A DNA stretch of 64,000 nt. Source: Thalassolituus maritimus. GTDB lineage: Bacteria > Pseudomonadota > Gammaproteobacteria > Pseudomonadales > Oceanobacteraceae. Below the pieces are notes generated by a model that worked only from the letters and a program-made list of their open reading frames with translations, was not told the DNA's origin and did not search any database. The stretch spans positions 558,001-622,000 of the forward strand of contig NZ_FTOH01000001.1 of the NCBI RefSeq assembly GCF_900156675.1. Reading direction: 5' to 3'. This document shows positions 55,263 through 63,935 of this stretch, piece after piece (within the stretch, counting starts at the first letter, position 1; every line of letters starts with the position of its first letter). The position numbers were made by a program, and so were the translations under genes.

Positions 55263-56282
55263 ATGAGTTGGTACAGCCTTGCCCGACAGTTCCTGTTTAT
55301 GATGGATGGAGAAACATCCCATGATCTGGGGCTGAAAATGCTGGGCAGGGCTGAGAAGCTTGGTGTACTGGGCTTACTGGCTAAGAAGGTGCAAGATCAG
55401 CCAGTAATCGTTGCTGGAATTACCTTTCCGAATCCGGTCGGACTGGCGGCGGGGCTGGATAAAAATGGCGATTACATTGATGCTTTTGCGCGCCTGGGTT
55501 TTGGTTTCATTGAGATCGGTACTATCACACCGCGTCCACAGCCTGGTAACCCAAAGCCGCGTCTGTTCCGTTTGCCGGAAGAGCGCGCCATCATCAACCG
55601 CATGGGCTTCAACAATAAAGGTGTTGATCACCTCGTTGAGCAAGTAAAGAAAGCGAAGTTTAAAGGTGTGCTGGGCATCAACATCGGCAAGAACTTTGAT
55701 ACCGCTGTTGAAGAAGCGACATCTGACTACCTGATCTGCCTTGAGAAGGTCTATCAGTACGCCACCTATATCACGGTCAATATCTCTTCACCAAATACAC
55801 CAGGGCTGCGTACCTTGCAGTACGGCGATGCACTACGTGACCTGCTGATGCCGTTGAAAGCGCGTCAGGCCGAACTGGCAAAGGAGCATGGCTACAAACC
55901 AATCTTCGTGAAGATTGCGCCCGATATGGAAGACGCAGAAATTGATACTGTGGCGCAGACGCTTCTCGATTGTGAAATCGACGGCGTCATTGCGACCAAC
56001 ACCACCTTGTCTCGTGAAGGCGTTGAAGGCTCTAAACATGGCTCAGAGGCTGGTGGTTTATCCGGCGCGCCGGTGACTGATCTTTCAACCATGACCATTG
56101 AGCGACTGTGTGGTGTGTTAGGTGATCGTCTGCCGGTTATCGGCGTTGGCGGTATTCTTGAAGGTGAAGACGCGGTTGATAAAGTACGTGCGGGCGCGTC
56201 TCTGGTGCAGGTTTACTCTGGCTTTATTTATCGTGGTCCAGAACTGATCGGTGAGTGTGTACGCTCTCTCAGTAAAGCCTGA
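55263..56282 (+). CDS. pyrD: dihydroorotate dehydrogenase (quinone) PyrD
   Basis: A 339-residue class-2 dihydroorotate dehydrogenase, the fourth step of pyrimidine synthesis, at the inner face of the membrane with FMN and quinone as acceptor. The N-terminal amphipathic helix ([23 protein letters not shown]) is the membrane-binding part of class 2. The catalytic Ser lies in [15 protein letters not shown], and FMN contacts in [16 protein letters not shown] and [29 protein letters not shown]. It lies upstream of rmf and rlmL as in Pseudomonas. Confidence 0.97.
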   Translation: MSWYSLARQFLFMMDGETSHDLGLKMLGRAEKLGVLGLLAKKVQDQPVIVAGITFPNPVGLAAGLDKNGDYIDAFARLGFGFIEIGTITPRPQPGNPKPRLFRLPEERAIINRMGFNNKGVDHLVEQVKKAKFKGVLGINIGKNFDTAVEEATSDYLICLEKVYQYATYITVNISSPNTPGLRTLQYGDALRDLLMPLKARQAELAKEHGYKPIFVKIAPDMEDAEIDTVAQTLLDCEIDGVIATNTTLSREGVEGSKHGSEAGGLSGAPVTDLSTMTIERLCGVLGDRLPVIGVGGILEGEDAVDKVRAGASLVQVYSGFIYRGPELIGECVRSLSKA

Positions 56283-56298
56283 TTAAATAACAGCAGAT

Positions 56299-56321
56299 AA
56301 AAAGCCCGGCAAAGCCGGGCT
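56299..56321 (-). terminator. factor-independent terminator of rmf
   Basis: On the minus strand AGCCCGGC-TTT-GCCGGGCT is followed by TTT then A, suited to end the rmf transcript. On the plus strand there is no T run, so it would not terminate pyrD well. Next to it (56325-56341) CTCCCC/GGGGAG forms another short hairpin. Confidence 0.75.
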
Positions 56322-56397
56322 AAGCTCCCCGGGTGGGGGAGGCGTGAGTCTGACGAAACTCGTCAGGAGTGGAGTAAAATTCTTCAGTGGCGGGTAA

Positions 56398-56592
56398 TTA
56401 CACCGCCATTCGATGAATACCAGAAACGCCGGTATAACCATCCCAGTTGTCTTCGCGTCCGGATCGCCAACCAGCCATCCAGTCGTCGTGTGTTGGGCCT
56501 GCTGGGGCCAGATCTTTGGAGCGGCGTTCTACGCCTGCCCGGTAGCCACGTGCAAAGGCTCTTTCCTGCATGTCGCGTTTCTGTCTTTTCAT
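56398..56592 (-). CDS. rmf: ribosome modulation factor Rmf
   Basis: A 64-residue basic protein that in stationary phase dimerises 70S ribosomes into inactive 100S particles. It starts MKRQKRDMQERAFARGYRAGV, nearly the E. coli sequence (MKRQKRDRLERAHQRGYQAGI), and has the conserved W-x-x-GWR (WMAGWRSGRED) motif. It is a little longer than E. coli RMF (55) by a C-terminal DGYTGVSGIHRMAV extension. It is divergent from rlmL and convergent with pyrD. Confidence 0.96.
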   Translation of the reverse strand: MKRQKRDMQERAFARGYRAGVERRSKDLAPAGPTHDDWMAGWRSGREDNWDGYTGVSGIHRMAV

Positions 56593-56652
56593 AGAGTTGC
56601 TTCCTCGCTGTTATTAAAACATCGGTTAGCCACAGAAAAATCGGCGGACCAC

Positions 56653-56677
56653 GTACAGTTGTACCGTGACAACACGG
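56653..56677. other. two abutting palindromes in the rmf-rlmL intergenic region
   Basis: GTACA-GT-TGTAC (56653-56664) and CCGTG-acaa-CACGG (56664-56677) share one base. They lie in the 161-bp region between the divergent rmf and rlmL genes, a possible binding region for a regulator. Purely positional evidence. Confidence 0.35.
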
Positions 56678-56753
56678 TGAATGTTAATGAATTATTTCTT
56701 CTAAGTGATAAGGTTTTAGCGCCTTTTCGCTATTACCCTGAGTGTATGAATGT

Positions 56754-58904
56754 ATGAGTGACGTAGAATATAACGATCCAAATACCAATTGGCTGGCTGT
56801 TTGTGCAAAAGGCACCGAGGCACTGCTGGCCGATGAAATCAGACACTTAGGCGGAAGTGTTGATAAAGAAAGCCACATAGGCGTCTATTGGCATGGTGAT
56901 CTCGAAGCGGCGTACCGGGTGTGTTTATGGTCACGTCTCGCCAGCCGATTGCTGCTTCCATTACTGGAATGTCAGGTAGAAAGCGCCGATGAAATGTTCA
57001 AAATGGCGAAGACGGTCGACTGGCCCTCTTTATTTCCTGTTGAAGCCACGTTCCGTATCGACTTTCACGGCAGCAGTCGTTTTATCAACAACACTCAGTT
57101 CGGCGCGCAGCGCATAAAAGATGCGGTGGTCGATGTCTTCCGTGAGCAAACGGGCGTGCGTCCATCGGTCGATAAGTCGGGCGATATCCGTATCGAAGCC
57201 CAGTTACGCAAAGGACGTCTGTCGCTGTTTCTGAATGTCTCCGGGGACAGCCTGCATCGCCGTGGCTATCGCTTACAGCCGGGTAAAGCACCGCTAAAAG
57301 AAAACCTGGCCGCAGCCCTGCTGATCCGTGCGGGTTGGCCTGAGTTGGCAAAAGAGGGCAAGACCCTCGTTGATCCTATGTGTGGCTCCGGCACCTTGCT
57401 GATTGAAGCCGGGCTCATGGCCGCGGATGTTGCGCCAGGGCTTAACCGACAGGGTTGGGGGTTTGATCGCTGGAAGAGCCATGAGCGTAAGCTCTGGATG
57501 AAGCTGGTTGATGAAGCACGCCAGCGTCGTACCGATGGCATCAATGCTATGAAGAACCGCCTGTATGGCTTTGATATTGATTCTGAGCAGCTGAATGCGG
57601 CCAACAAGAACCTGGAGCGTTCAGGGCTGGCTGGCAAGGTGCATCTGGAGCGCCGCGATATTAACGATCTGCGCGTGCAGAAAGAGGTGATACAGCAGGG
57701 CGGTATGGTGATTTCTAACCCGCCTTATGGTGAGCGCCTGAGCGAATTACCTCAGCTAGCGCCTTTGTATCAGCAATTGCATGATGCCACCATGAAATTG
57801 CCTGAGTGGCGTGTTGCTATCTTTACCGGCAATACGGACCTGGCCCGCGCTATCCGTCGCCCTCTCGATAAACAGTACAAGTTTATGAACGGTAAGATCG
57901 AGACCAAGCTGCTGGTTTTCGGGGCTGCCGATGAACGCTCATCACGACCACAGCCGAGTGCGATACGTGGCCCGGTAGAAGCGTTTGCCAATCGCCTGAA
58001 AAAGAACATGAAGAACCTCGGTAAGTGGGCAAACCGTGAGAACGTTCATTGTTATCGTATTTATGATGCGGATATTCCGGAATACGCGGTGGCTGTCGAC
58101 CGCTACGAAGACTGGCTCCACGTTCAGGAATACGTACCGCCTAAGTCGATTGACCCTCAGGTCGCCGAAAAGCGTCTGCTGGATGTTCTGGCAGCTTTAC
58201 CTGAAGTCACTGGCGTGCCTGCGGAGCAGATTGTACTTAAGCGCCGTGAACGTCAGAGTGGTAAACGTCAGTACGAGAAGCAGAGCGATGAAAAGCGCAC
58301 CTTGACCGTCCGCGAAGGACAGGTGAGCGTGCTGGTGAATCTTCGCGATTATCTCGATACAGGCTTGTTCCTTGATCACCGGCCGACGCGTCTGTATATC
58401 GCGAAACAGGCGAGCGGTAAGCGTTTCCTTAACCTGTTCTGCTATACGGCGACAGCGTCGCTGCATGCCGCGGCAGCCGGTGCTAAGACGACCAGTGTGG
58501 ACATGTCGCGGACCTACCTGAACTGGGGCCGGGATAACTTCCGTGCGAATGATCTGAACCCGGACGAGCACAGCTTTATTCAGGCCGACTGCCTGCAGTG
58601 GCTGAAAGACGACACCGGCGAGTACGATCTTATCTTTATGGACCCGCCGACTTTTTCAAACTCGAAGCGTATGGAAGGCGTACTCGATATTCAGCGTGAC
58701 CACGTTGACCTGATCCGCATGGCGATGGACCGGCTGGCACCGGGCGGTACACTGATCTTCTCTAACAACCTGCGTAAGTTCAGCCTCGATCGTGAATCCC
58801 TGTCGGAGTTCAGCATCCGTGATGTGACGGGCAAGTCGATCCCTAAAGACTTCGAACGTCGCCAGAATATTCATGTATGTTTTGAAATCTCGTACCGCGA
58901 TTAA
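56754..58904 (+). CDS. rlmL: bifunctional 23S rRNA methyltransferase RlmKL
   Basis: A 716-residue fusion of two methyltransferases. The N-terminal THUMP domain and RlmL half (m2G2445) have the SAM motif DPMCGSGTLLIEA and catalytic NPPYGERL; the C-terminal RlmK half (m7G2069) has NLFCYTATASLHAAAAGA and DPPTFSNSKRM. I use ATG 56754; a GTG at 56742 is in frame. It is divergent from rmf. Confidence 0.97.
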   Translation: MSDVEYNDPNTNWLAVCAKGTEALLADEIRHLGGSVDKESHIGVYWHGDLEAAYRVCLWSRLASRLLLPLLECQVESADEMFKMAKTVDWPSLFPVEATFRIDFHGSSRFINNTQFGAQRIKDAVVDVFREQTGVRPSVDKSGDIRIEAQLRKGRLSLFLNVSGDSLHRRGYRLQPGKAPLKENLAAALLIRAGWPELAKEGKTLVDPMCGSGTLLIEAGLMAADVAPGLNRQGWGFDRWKSHERKLWMKLVDEARQRRTDGINAMKNRLYGFDIDSEQLNAANKNLERSGLAGKVHLERRDINDLRVQKEVIQQGGMVISNPPYGERLSELPQLAPLYQQLHDATMKLPEWRVAIFTGNTDLARAIRRPLDKQYKFMNGKIETKLLVFGAADERSSRPQPSAIRGPVEAFANRLKKNMKNLGKWANRENVHCYRIYDADIPEYAVAVDRYEDWLHVQEYVPPKSIDPQVAEKRLLDVLAALPEVTGVPAEQIVLKRRERQSGKRQYEKQSDEKRTLTVREGQVSVLVNLRDYLDTGLFLDHRPTRLYIAKQASGKRFLNLFCYTATASLHAAAAGAKTTSVDMSRTYLNWGRDNFRANDLNPDEHSFIQADCLQWLKDDTGEYDLIFMDPPTFSNSKRMEGVLDIQRDHVDLIRMAMDRLAPGGTLIFSNNLRKFSLDRESLSEFSIRDVTGKSIPKDFERRQNIHVCFEISYRD

Positions 58905-58939
58905 ACTTTAAGTTTGGCTTAACCAGGGAGGGTTAAAGC

Positions 58940-59437
58940 ATGTCGTTAAAATCGAATTGGCCACAAATCAAACGGACGTTAGAGCAGTCGCAGGCCTCAG
59001 CAGTGCATTGCTCCATTGCGACGGTCTGTCCTGACGGTACTCCGCATATTACCCCTGTCGGCACGGTATTCCTCCGTGATAATCAGACAGGGTTCTTCTT
59101 CGATCACTACGCAGTGTCATTGGGTGAGAACATAGACTCGAACCCAAGCGTCTGCGTGTCGGCAGTAAATGTGGGGCGCTGGTTCTGGCTTAAGTCGCTG
59201 CTAACAGGACGTTTTGCCTCGGAACCCGGTGTTCGCCTCTACGGCAAAGCTGGCCCGGCGCGGCCAGCTACGACTGAAGAACTTCAGATGATTCATAAAC
59301 GCGTTGCTTCGACCCAGTGGTTGAAGGGGGCACGGATGCTCTGGAGTGATTTTGAGGTGGTCAGAGACATCGAGTTTACTGATTTTAAGCCCGTGGCCTA
59401 TCCAATGATGATGGATGGGATGTGGCCTGCAGATTGA
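58940..59437 (+). CDS. pyridoxamine 5'-phosphate oxidase-like flavin-binding protein
   Basis: A 165-residue protein with the split-barrel FMN-binding fold: VHCSIATVCPDGTPHITPVGTVFLRD at the start and TGFFFDHYAVSLGENIDSNPSVCVSAVN in the middle. It has a strong ribosome binding site (AGGGAGGG). Function unknown beyond probable flavin- or F420-dependent oxidoreductase. It ends just before the NtrC-like site of the amt gene. Confidence 0.88.
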   Translation: MSLKSNWPQIKRTLEQSQASAVHCSIATVCPDGTPHITPVGTVFLRDNQTGFFFDHYAVSLGENIDSNPSVCVSAVNVGRWFWLKSLLTGRFASEPGVRLYGKAGPARPATTEELQMIHKRVASTQWLKGARMLWSDFEVVRDIEFTDFKPVAYPMMMDGMWPAD

Positions 59438-59438
59438 A

Positions 59439-59455
59439 TGCACTATTAAAGTGCA
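59439..59455 (+). promoter_or_regulatory. NtrC-like binding site upstream of amt
   Basis: TGCACT-ATTAA-AGTGCA is a perfect 6-bp inverted repeat of 17 bases, the form of NtrC (NR-I) enhancer sites (TGCACC-N5-GGTGCA). It is about 150 bases upstream of the sigma-54 promoter, a usual enhancer distance. Confidence 0.7.
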
Positions 59456-59604
59456 ATCACATTTTCTGTGTTAGATGTTGGTGCCATATTGGGGTGGGTT
59501 TGGTTGATCATTCTTTTCGCGTACGAATTCCTGCATCACGCTAGCGCACGCCAGCTCTATAGTTGTGCGTTTTCTATTGCTCGATTGTCGCAAAGTGGAC
59601 AAAG

Positions 59605-59620
59605 TGGCACGCCTTCTGCT
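59605..59620 (+). promoter_or_regulatory. sigma-54 promoter of amt
   Basis: TGGCAC-gcctt-CTGCT matches the -24/-12 consensus TGGCAC-N5-TTGCT with one mismatch (C for T). Start of transcription is predicted near 59632, about 100 bases before the amt start codon. Together with the NtrC-like site this predicts nitrogen-limitation control. Confidence 0.7.
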
Positions 59621-59735
59621 TAAACGTTCCCCTATCGAAGGATTCTAATGGGCGTTTGCCCTGATGTTGCGCAAAGGGCACCGCTAGAGTGCGCCGCGCC
59701 AAATACACATTTAACGAACTATCAGAGGACAACTC

Positions 59736-60965
59736 GTGGATATCACAGGTATCAACTCCGCTGTCGAAACTCTTATGTACAGCGCGAATACAATGTTTAT
59801 TCTGCTGGGTGCCATCATGGTACTGGCGATGCACGCGGGCTTCGCATTTCTAGAGGTCGGTACAGTACGTCATAAGAACCAGGTAAATGCCCTGGTAAAA
59901 ATCATTACTGATTTCGGTATCTCAACCATTGCCTATTTCTTCATCGGTTATCAGGTAGCCTACGGCATGGACTTCTTCGCCAGTGCCGCGGAGCTGACTG
60001 AAAACAATGGTTATGAGCTGGTGAAGTTCTTCTTCCTGCTGACCTTTGCGGCGGCAATTCCAGCCATTATTTCTGGTGGTATTGCTGAGCGTGCGAAGTT
60101 TTACCCAATTCTGATTGCTTCTGCCCTGACGGTTGCATTTGTATATCCATTCTTTGAGGGCATCATCTGGAACGGGAATGCCGTCTTTGGTTTCAGCCTG
60201 CAAGCATGGTTAGAAGAAACGTACGGTGCTGGCTTCCACGATTTCGCAGGGTCAGTCGTTGTGCACGGTGTTGGTGGCTGGATTGCCTTTGCAGCTGTCT
60301 TCCTGCTGGGCGCTCGTCGTGGCCGTTACCGTGACGGTAAAGTAACCGCGTTCGCACCATCAAACATTCCGTGGTTGGCTATGGGCGCGTGGATTCTGAC
60401 TGTTGGCTGGTTCGGCTTTAACGTGATGTCAGCGCAAACGCTGGATGGCATTTCAGGTCTGGTCGCTGTGAACAGCCTGATGGCGATGGTTGGCGGTGTT
60501 GTTGTTGCAATGATCGTTGGTCGCAATGACCCGGGCTTTATCCACAACGGCCCTCTGGCAGGTCTGGTTGCTGTGTGTGCGGGTTCAGACGTTCTGCATC
60601 CAATCGGTGCTCTGCTGGTCGGTGGTGTTGCTGGTGCACTGTTTGTGTGGGTGTTCACTCTTGCTCAGAACAAGTTCCCTAAATTCGATGACGTACTGGG
60701 TGTATGGCCTCTGCACGGCTTGTGTGGTGCGTGGGGCGGTATTGCCTGCGGTATCTTCGGTACAGAAGCCATGGGCGGCCTGGGCGGCGTCAGCCTGATG
60801 TCACAGCTGATTGGTACCCTTGCTGGTATCGCAGTCGCTCTGATTGGTGGTTTTATCGTGTACGGTCTGGTGAAGGCTGTATCGGGTATTCGCCTGAGCG
60901 AAGAAGAAGAGTTCAACGGTGCTGACCTGTCGATCCACAAAATTGGCTCGACTAACAACGACTGA
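59736..60965 (+). CDS. amt: ammonium transporter Amt/AmtB
   Basis: A 409-residue channel protein of the Amt/MEP/Rh family that admits ammonium across the inner membrane; about 11 membrane helices are visible. Family hallmarks: AFLEVGTVRHKNQVNALVKIITDFG, the pore HGVGGWIAF segment (His of the twin-His pair), GWFGFNVMSA, and LHGLCGAWGGIACGIFG (second His). The start codon is GTG 59736 with AGAGGAC upstream. No glnK gene is adjacent, unlike the usual glnK-amtB operon, so the PII partner is elsewhere. Confidence 0.95.
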   Translation: MDITGINSAVETLMYSANTMFILLGAIMVLAMHAGFAFLEVGTVRHKNQVNALVKIITDFGISTIAYFFIGYQVAYGMDFFASAAELTENNGYELVKFFFLLTFAAAIPAIISGGIAERAKFYPILIASALTVAFVYPFFEGIIWNGNAVFGFSLQAWLEETYGAGFHDFAGSVVVHGVGGWIAFAAVFLLGARRGRYRDGKVTAFAPSNIPWLAMGAWILTVGWFGFNVMSAQTLDGISGLVAVNSLMAMVGGVVVAMIVGRNDPGFIHNGPLAGLVAVCAGSDVLHPIGALLVGGVAGALFVWVFTLAQNKFPKFDDVLGVWPLHGLCGAWGGIACGIFGTEAMGGLGGVSLMSQLIGTLAGIAVALIGGFIVYGLVKAVSGIRLSEEEEFNGADLSIHKIGSTNND

Positions 60966-60980
60966 TTTTCAGTACTGTTG

Positions 60981-61008
60981 AAAAAACCCGCTTCGGCGGG
61001 TTTTTTTA
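60981..61008. terminator. terminator of amt, probably bidirectional
   Basis: AAAAAACCCGC-TTCG-GCGGGTTTTTTT has runs of A before and T after a GC-rich stem with a UUCG tetraloop, so it works in either direction: for amt on the plus strand and for the cobB transcript on the minus strand. Confidence 0.9.
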
Positions 61009-61041
61009 TGTCTGTATTCTTTGAAGTGGGTAAGCAGGAGC

Positions 61042-61107
61042 CTCAGCTGGCTATAGATAGAAGCTCAGCTGATTGTAGATAGAAACTCAGCTGATTGTAG
61101 ATAAAAA
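61042..61107 (-). repeat. three 22-bp tandem repeats spanning the cobB stop codon
   Basis: Units 61042-61063, 61064-61085 and 61086-61107 have a period of 22. The last is the 3' end of cobB including its stop codon; the two others lie beyond the stop. Copies 2 and 3 differ by one base, copy 1 by a few. As 22 is not a multiple of 3, the repeated units shift frame. It looks like slippage or short-segment duplication of the gene's end. Confidence 0.85.
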
Positions 61108-61782
61108 CTCGGCGACCTTAACTGAGGCCGGTCCGTGTAAAGCTTCCTGAAACGTATCGGCGCCACGTGAAGGCTCCAGGTTTATTTCTACCGTTTTGGC
61201 ATTAACGCTGTTAGCTACCTCTACAAATCCGGCTGCTGGGTAGACGTTGCCAGAAGTACCGATACTGATGAACAGATCGCATTGCTCTAACGCTTGATAG
61301 ATTTCATCCATGTATAACGGCATTTCGCCGAACCAGACGATATGTGGTCTTAAGCTGGCTGTGCCACAGCATGCACATAGGCTGGTTGCATCAATATCTG
61401 CCTGCTGACCGTGGATTTTTCCGGTAGTGAGACAACGCGATTTTTTCAGTTCACCATGCATATGTATGAGGTTCTTCGAGCCAGCCTCATGATGCAGATG
61501 GTCAACATTCTGTGTCACCAGTAAAAAGTCACCGGCAAATTCCTTTTCAAATTCAGCGAGAGCAATGTGAGCAGGGTTGGGTTTGACTTTAGCAAGTTGT
61601 GCACGGCGGCCGTTGTAGAAGCGCTGAACCAGCTCGGGGTCACGCTCGAAGGCCTCTGGTGTTGCTACGTCTTCGAGGCGTTGGTTTTCCCACAGGCCGC
61701 CATTGTCCCGGAACGTATTAATGCCTGATTCGGCTGAAATGCCCGCGCCAGTCAGTACGACAATCCGTTTCGGAGTGCTCAT
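61087..61782 (-). CDS. cobB: NAD-dependent protein deacylase CobB (sirtuin)
   Basis: A 231-residue sirtuin that removes acetyl and possibly succinyl groups from lysine, using NAD. Motifs: [15 protein letters not shown] (NAD), [12 protein letters not shown], catalytic His109 in HMHGEL, and Cys117 with CACC at 136-139 as zinc ligands in the E. coli-type arrangement. Tyr56 and Arg59 (FYNGR) form the Y-x-x-R motif of desuccinylases. It shares one base with the upstream patatin gene. Its 3' end is part of the 22-bp tandem repeats. Confidence 0.95.
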   Translation of the reverse strand: MSTPKRIVVLTGAGISAESGINTFRDNGGLWENQRLEDVATPEAFERDPELVQRFYNGRRAQLAKVKPNPAHIALAEFEKEFAGDFLLVTQNVDHLHHEAGSKNLIHMHGELKKSRCLTTGKIHGQQADIDATSLCACCGTASLRPHIVWFGEMPLYMDEIYQALEQCDLFISIGTSGNVYPAAGFVEVANSVNAKTVEINLEPSRGADTFQEALHGPASVKVAEFLSTIS

Positions 61783-62939
61783 TACTTTTCTTCCTCAAAG
61801 TGATCTGAGAAAAATCCGCGAATTTCATCGGCGCGTTGCATGGCATCGCTATAACCGAGGTCAATCAGTGCTTTACAGAAGCCCTTAGAAAACAGCAGGT
61901 AACTGAGAATACCTGAACCGTTCTGACCTGCGTTACCACTGCCACCTAAGGTCATTTTCAGGGCTTTAGGTATTTCAGCAGCATGCTCGCCGGCAATCTG
62001 ATCAATGGAACGGCTTGGATTAATTTCCAGTAACTCAATGGGTTTGAGTTCCATTCCTGCTTCCTTTCGAACATCTTCAGGAATACTGGTCAGAGTCCGG
62101 TTAATGCGCCGCAGGCGCTCGACATCGGTTTCCATACTGTCGAGGAAGGCGGCATTTAACATGTGACCCATGACCTTCGCCGGGCTTGGATAAGCCGCCG
62201 GAGGTTTCACGTGATCTTTGCGCTTATGGGCGATACCCGAAACACCAATCACCATAACTTTCTCTGCACCCAGGTGAAGTGCAGGGCTGATCGGCGCAAG
62301 CTGGCGAACTGCGCCATCGGCAAAATATTCGCCGTGTAATTTAACCGCAGGAAATATCATGGGAATCGCCGAGGATGCCATCAGGTGGTCAAGCGTTATT
62401 CGCGTGCGCTTGCCAATGCGGCGGTGGCGGTTCCAGTTTGTAATACTGTAGTGCCCCTGGAAAAAAGCGACGGACTCTCCAGTTTCAAGACCCGAGCAGT
62501 TAACCGCGATCGCATGAAGTGCGCCGTTATCAATAGCGCCCTGAATCTGGTCGAATTTAATGGCTTCGCCGAGTAATTCCCGCAATGGCTGATTATTGAG
62601 TAGCGACACTGGATCATTTTTAAATCGCTTTCCCATGACCATTGAGCGTGCCATTCTCAAAATGCCATGCGAAACACCGAGAAAATCCGTGCGGTAAATA
62701 TGTTCAGGAGTGAAGTGCATCCAGATACGTTCGAGGTGCTTAATACCTATCCGGTAATTTTCTGCGTAACTGGCAAGTGCTACGCCGTTAATCGCACCTG
62801 CAGACGTCCCTGAAATAACATCGAACGGATTGTAGTGGCCTTTGGGGAGAATTTTATGAATAGCTTTTAATACACCGACCTGATACGCAGCTCGGGCACC
62901 ACCACCAGACAGAATCAGCCCTGATTTTTTAACGTCCAA
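61782..62939 (-). CDS. patatin-like phospholipase
   Basis: About 385 residues with the patatin hallmarks: oxyanion loop [17 protein letters not shown], nucleophile in GTSAGAING and catalytic Asp in FADGAVRQ. The start is not ATG: I prefer TTG 62939, five bases after a GGAAGG ribosome binding site; GTG 62945 overlaps that site. Bacterial patatins hydrolyse phospholipids or act on membrane lipids. The one-base overlap with cobB suggests one operon. Confidence 0.9.
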   Translation of the reverse strand: MDVKKSGLILSGGGARAAYQVGVLKAIHKILPKGHYNPFDVISGTSAGAINGVALASYAENYRIGIKHLERIWMHFTPEHIYRTDFLGVSHGILRMARSMVMGKRFKNDPVSLLNNQPLRELLGEAIKFDQIQGAIDNGALHAIAVNCSGLETGESVAFFQGHYSITNWNRHRRIGKRTRITLDHLMASSAIPMIFPAVKLHGEYFADGAVRQLAPISPALHLGAEKVMVIGVSGIAHKRKDHVKPPAAYPSPAKVMGHMLNAAFLDSMETDVERLRRINRTLTSIPEDVRKEAGMELKPIELLEINPSRSIDQIAGEHAAEIPKALKMTLGGSGNAGQNGSGILSYLLFSKGFCKALIDLGYSDAMQRADEIRGFFSDHFEEEK

Positions 62940-63028
62940 AATCACCTTCCAGAGGGTCGTTCGACTTTTATGAATAAGCCCCGAGTATAGTGCATAATGG
63001 CCACAACTGTGATGACCCGAGGCCCGAA

Positions 63029-63721
63029 ATGTTCACTGGAATTGTGCAGACCCGACTCGCTGTTGCTGATGTTCTCACGAAGGAGGACTTCGCGACCTTT
63101 ATTTTTGATTTCTCTGATGAGCTTGCTGATGGGCTTGTGGTTGGAGCTTCCGTTGCTATCAATGGTACCTGCCTGACGGCACGGGAAATTATTCCGGCCA
63201 GCTCTGGGAGTGATGCTGGTAGTAGTACTGGTAGCCGTGTGAGTTTTGACGCTATTGGCCAAACTCTGAAGGTCACCAACCTTGGCGACCTGGAGGCCGG
63301 AAGTATCGTGAATATTGAGCGTGCAGCTAAGTTTGGTGATGAGATTGGCGGTCATCTGCTATCGGGTCACGTGATGCAGCAGATCAGGGTCGTTGAGGTT
63401 ATTGAGACTGCGAATAACCTGGTGGTATGGATGGAGCGACCAGACAATCTCGCTCCTTATCTGTTAGATAAAGGCTATGTCGCACTTAACGGTTGCAGCC
63501 TGACTATCGCGGAAGTGGCTGGCGACCGTTTTGCAGTGCATCTGATTCCTGAGACTCGTGACGTAACCACCTTTGGCCTGGTGGCTGTGGGGGATATGAT
63601 CAATGTAGAAGTCGACCCTCAGACACAGGCGGTTGTAGATACCGTTCAGCGTCTGCTTGGGTCGTCTGAGGCGTTAGGCTCGCTGCTGGAGACAATCAGA
63701 GCGACTTCAGATAACGGATAA
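63029..63721 (+). CDS. ribE: riboflavin synthase (alpha subunit)
   Basis: A 230-residue two-domain riboflavin synthase, from MFTGIVQ at ATG 63029 (GAGG upstream). It converts two lumazine molecules to riboflavin. The N domain has NGTCLT and GGHLLSGHVM, the C domain NGCSLTIAEV and HLIPETRDVTTFG, close to the E. coli RibC pattern (which also has Met after GHI). Residues 56-69 are a Ser/Gly-rich insert (ASSGSDAGSSTGS) not present in E. coli. No other rib genes nearby. It is convergent with and overlaps the glutaredoxin gene by 26 bases. Confidence 0.95.
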   Translation: MFTGIVQTRLAVADVLTKEDFATFIFDFSDELADGLVVGASVAINGTCLTAREIIPASSGSDAGSSTGSRVSFDAIGQTLKVTNLGDLEAGSIVNIERAAKFGDEIGGHLLSGHVMQQIRVVEVIETANNLVVWMERPDNLAPYLLDKGYVALNGCSLTIAEVAGDRFAVHLIPETRDVTTFGLVAVGDMINVEVDPQTQAVVDTVQRLLGSSEALGSLLETIRATSDNG

Positions 63722-63935
63722 TATCGCCTGATTCGTACATCCATTCCTGAGTTTCACCATCGTCAATCAGCAGGCACGGTACCGTGGTACGACCGGTTGC
63801 TTCCTGCTGTTGCTTTCGATATGCGCTATTTTGCATAACGTTGCGCTTTTCTACTTCAACACTGAAGCTCGGCAGTGCCATAAGAACGCGCTGACAGAAT
63901 GGGCAATAGTCGTGATAGTAGAGAGCGTAAGTCAT
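63696..63935 (-). CDS. glutaredoxin
   Basis: A 79-residue protein with the dithiol active site CPFC (residues 11-14) and the TVPCLLIDDG cis-Pro segment followed by ESGDIIRYL, the glutaredoxin fold. It reduces disulfides or glutathione mixed disulfides. The end overlaps the 3' end of ribE by 26 bases. Confidence 0.92.
   Translation of the reverse strand: MTYALYYHDYCPFCQRVLMALPSFSVEVEKRNVMQNSAYRKQQQEATGRTTVPCLLIDDGETQEWMYESGDIIRYLKSL

Noticed and set aside
56299-56341. Terminator of pyrD on the plus strand
   Set aside because: The hairpin has no T run after it on the plus strand; the run lies on the minus-strand side, so it fits rmf.
62946-63028. FMN riboswitch before riboflavin synthase
   Set aside because: Only about 80 bases separate the divergent genes, and no RFN-element core was seen.
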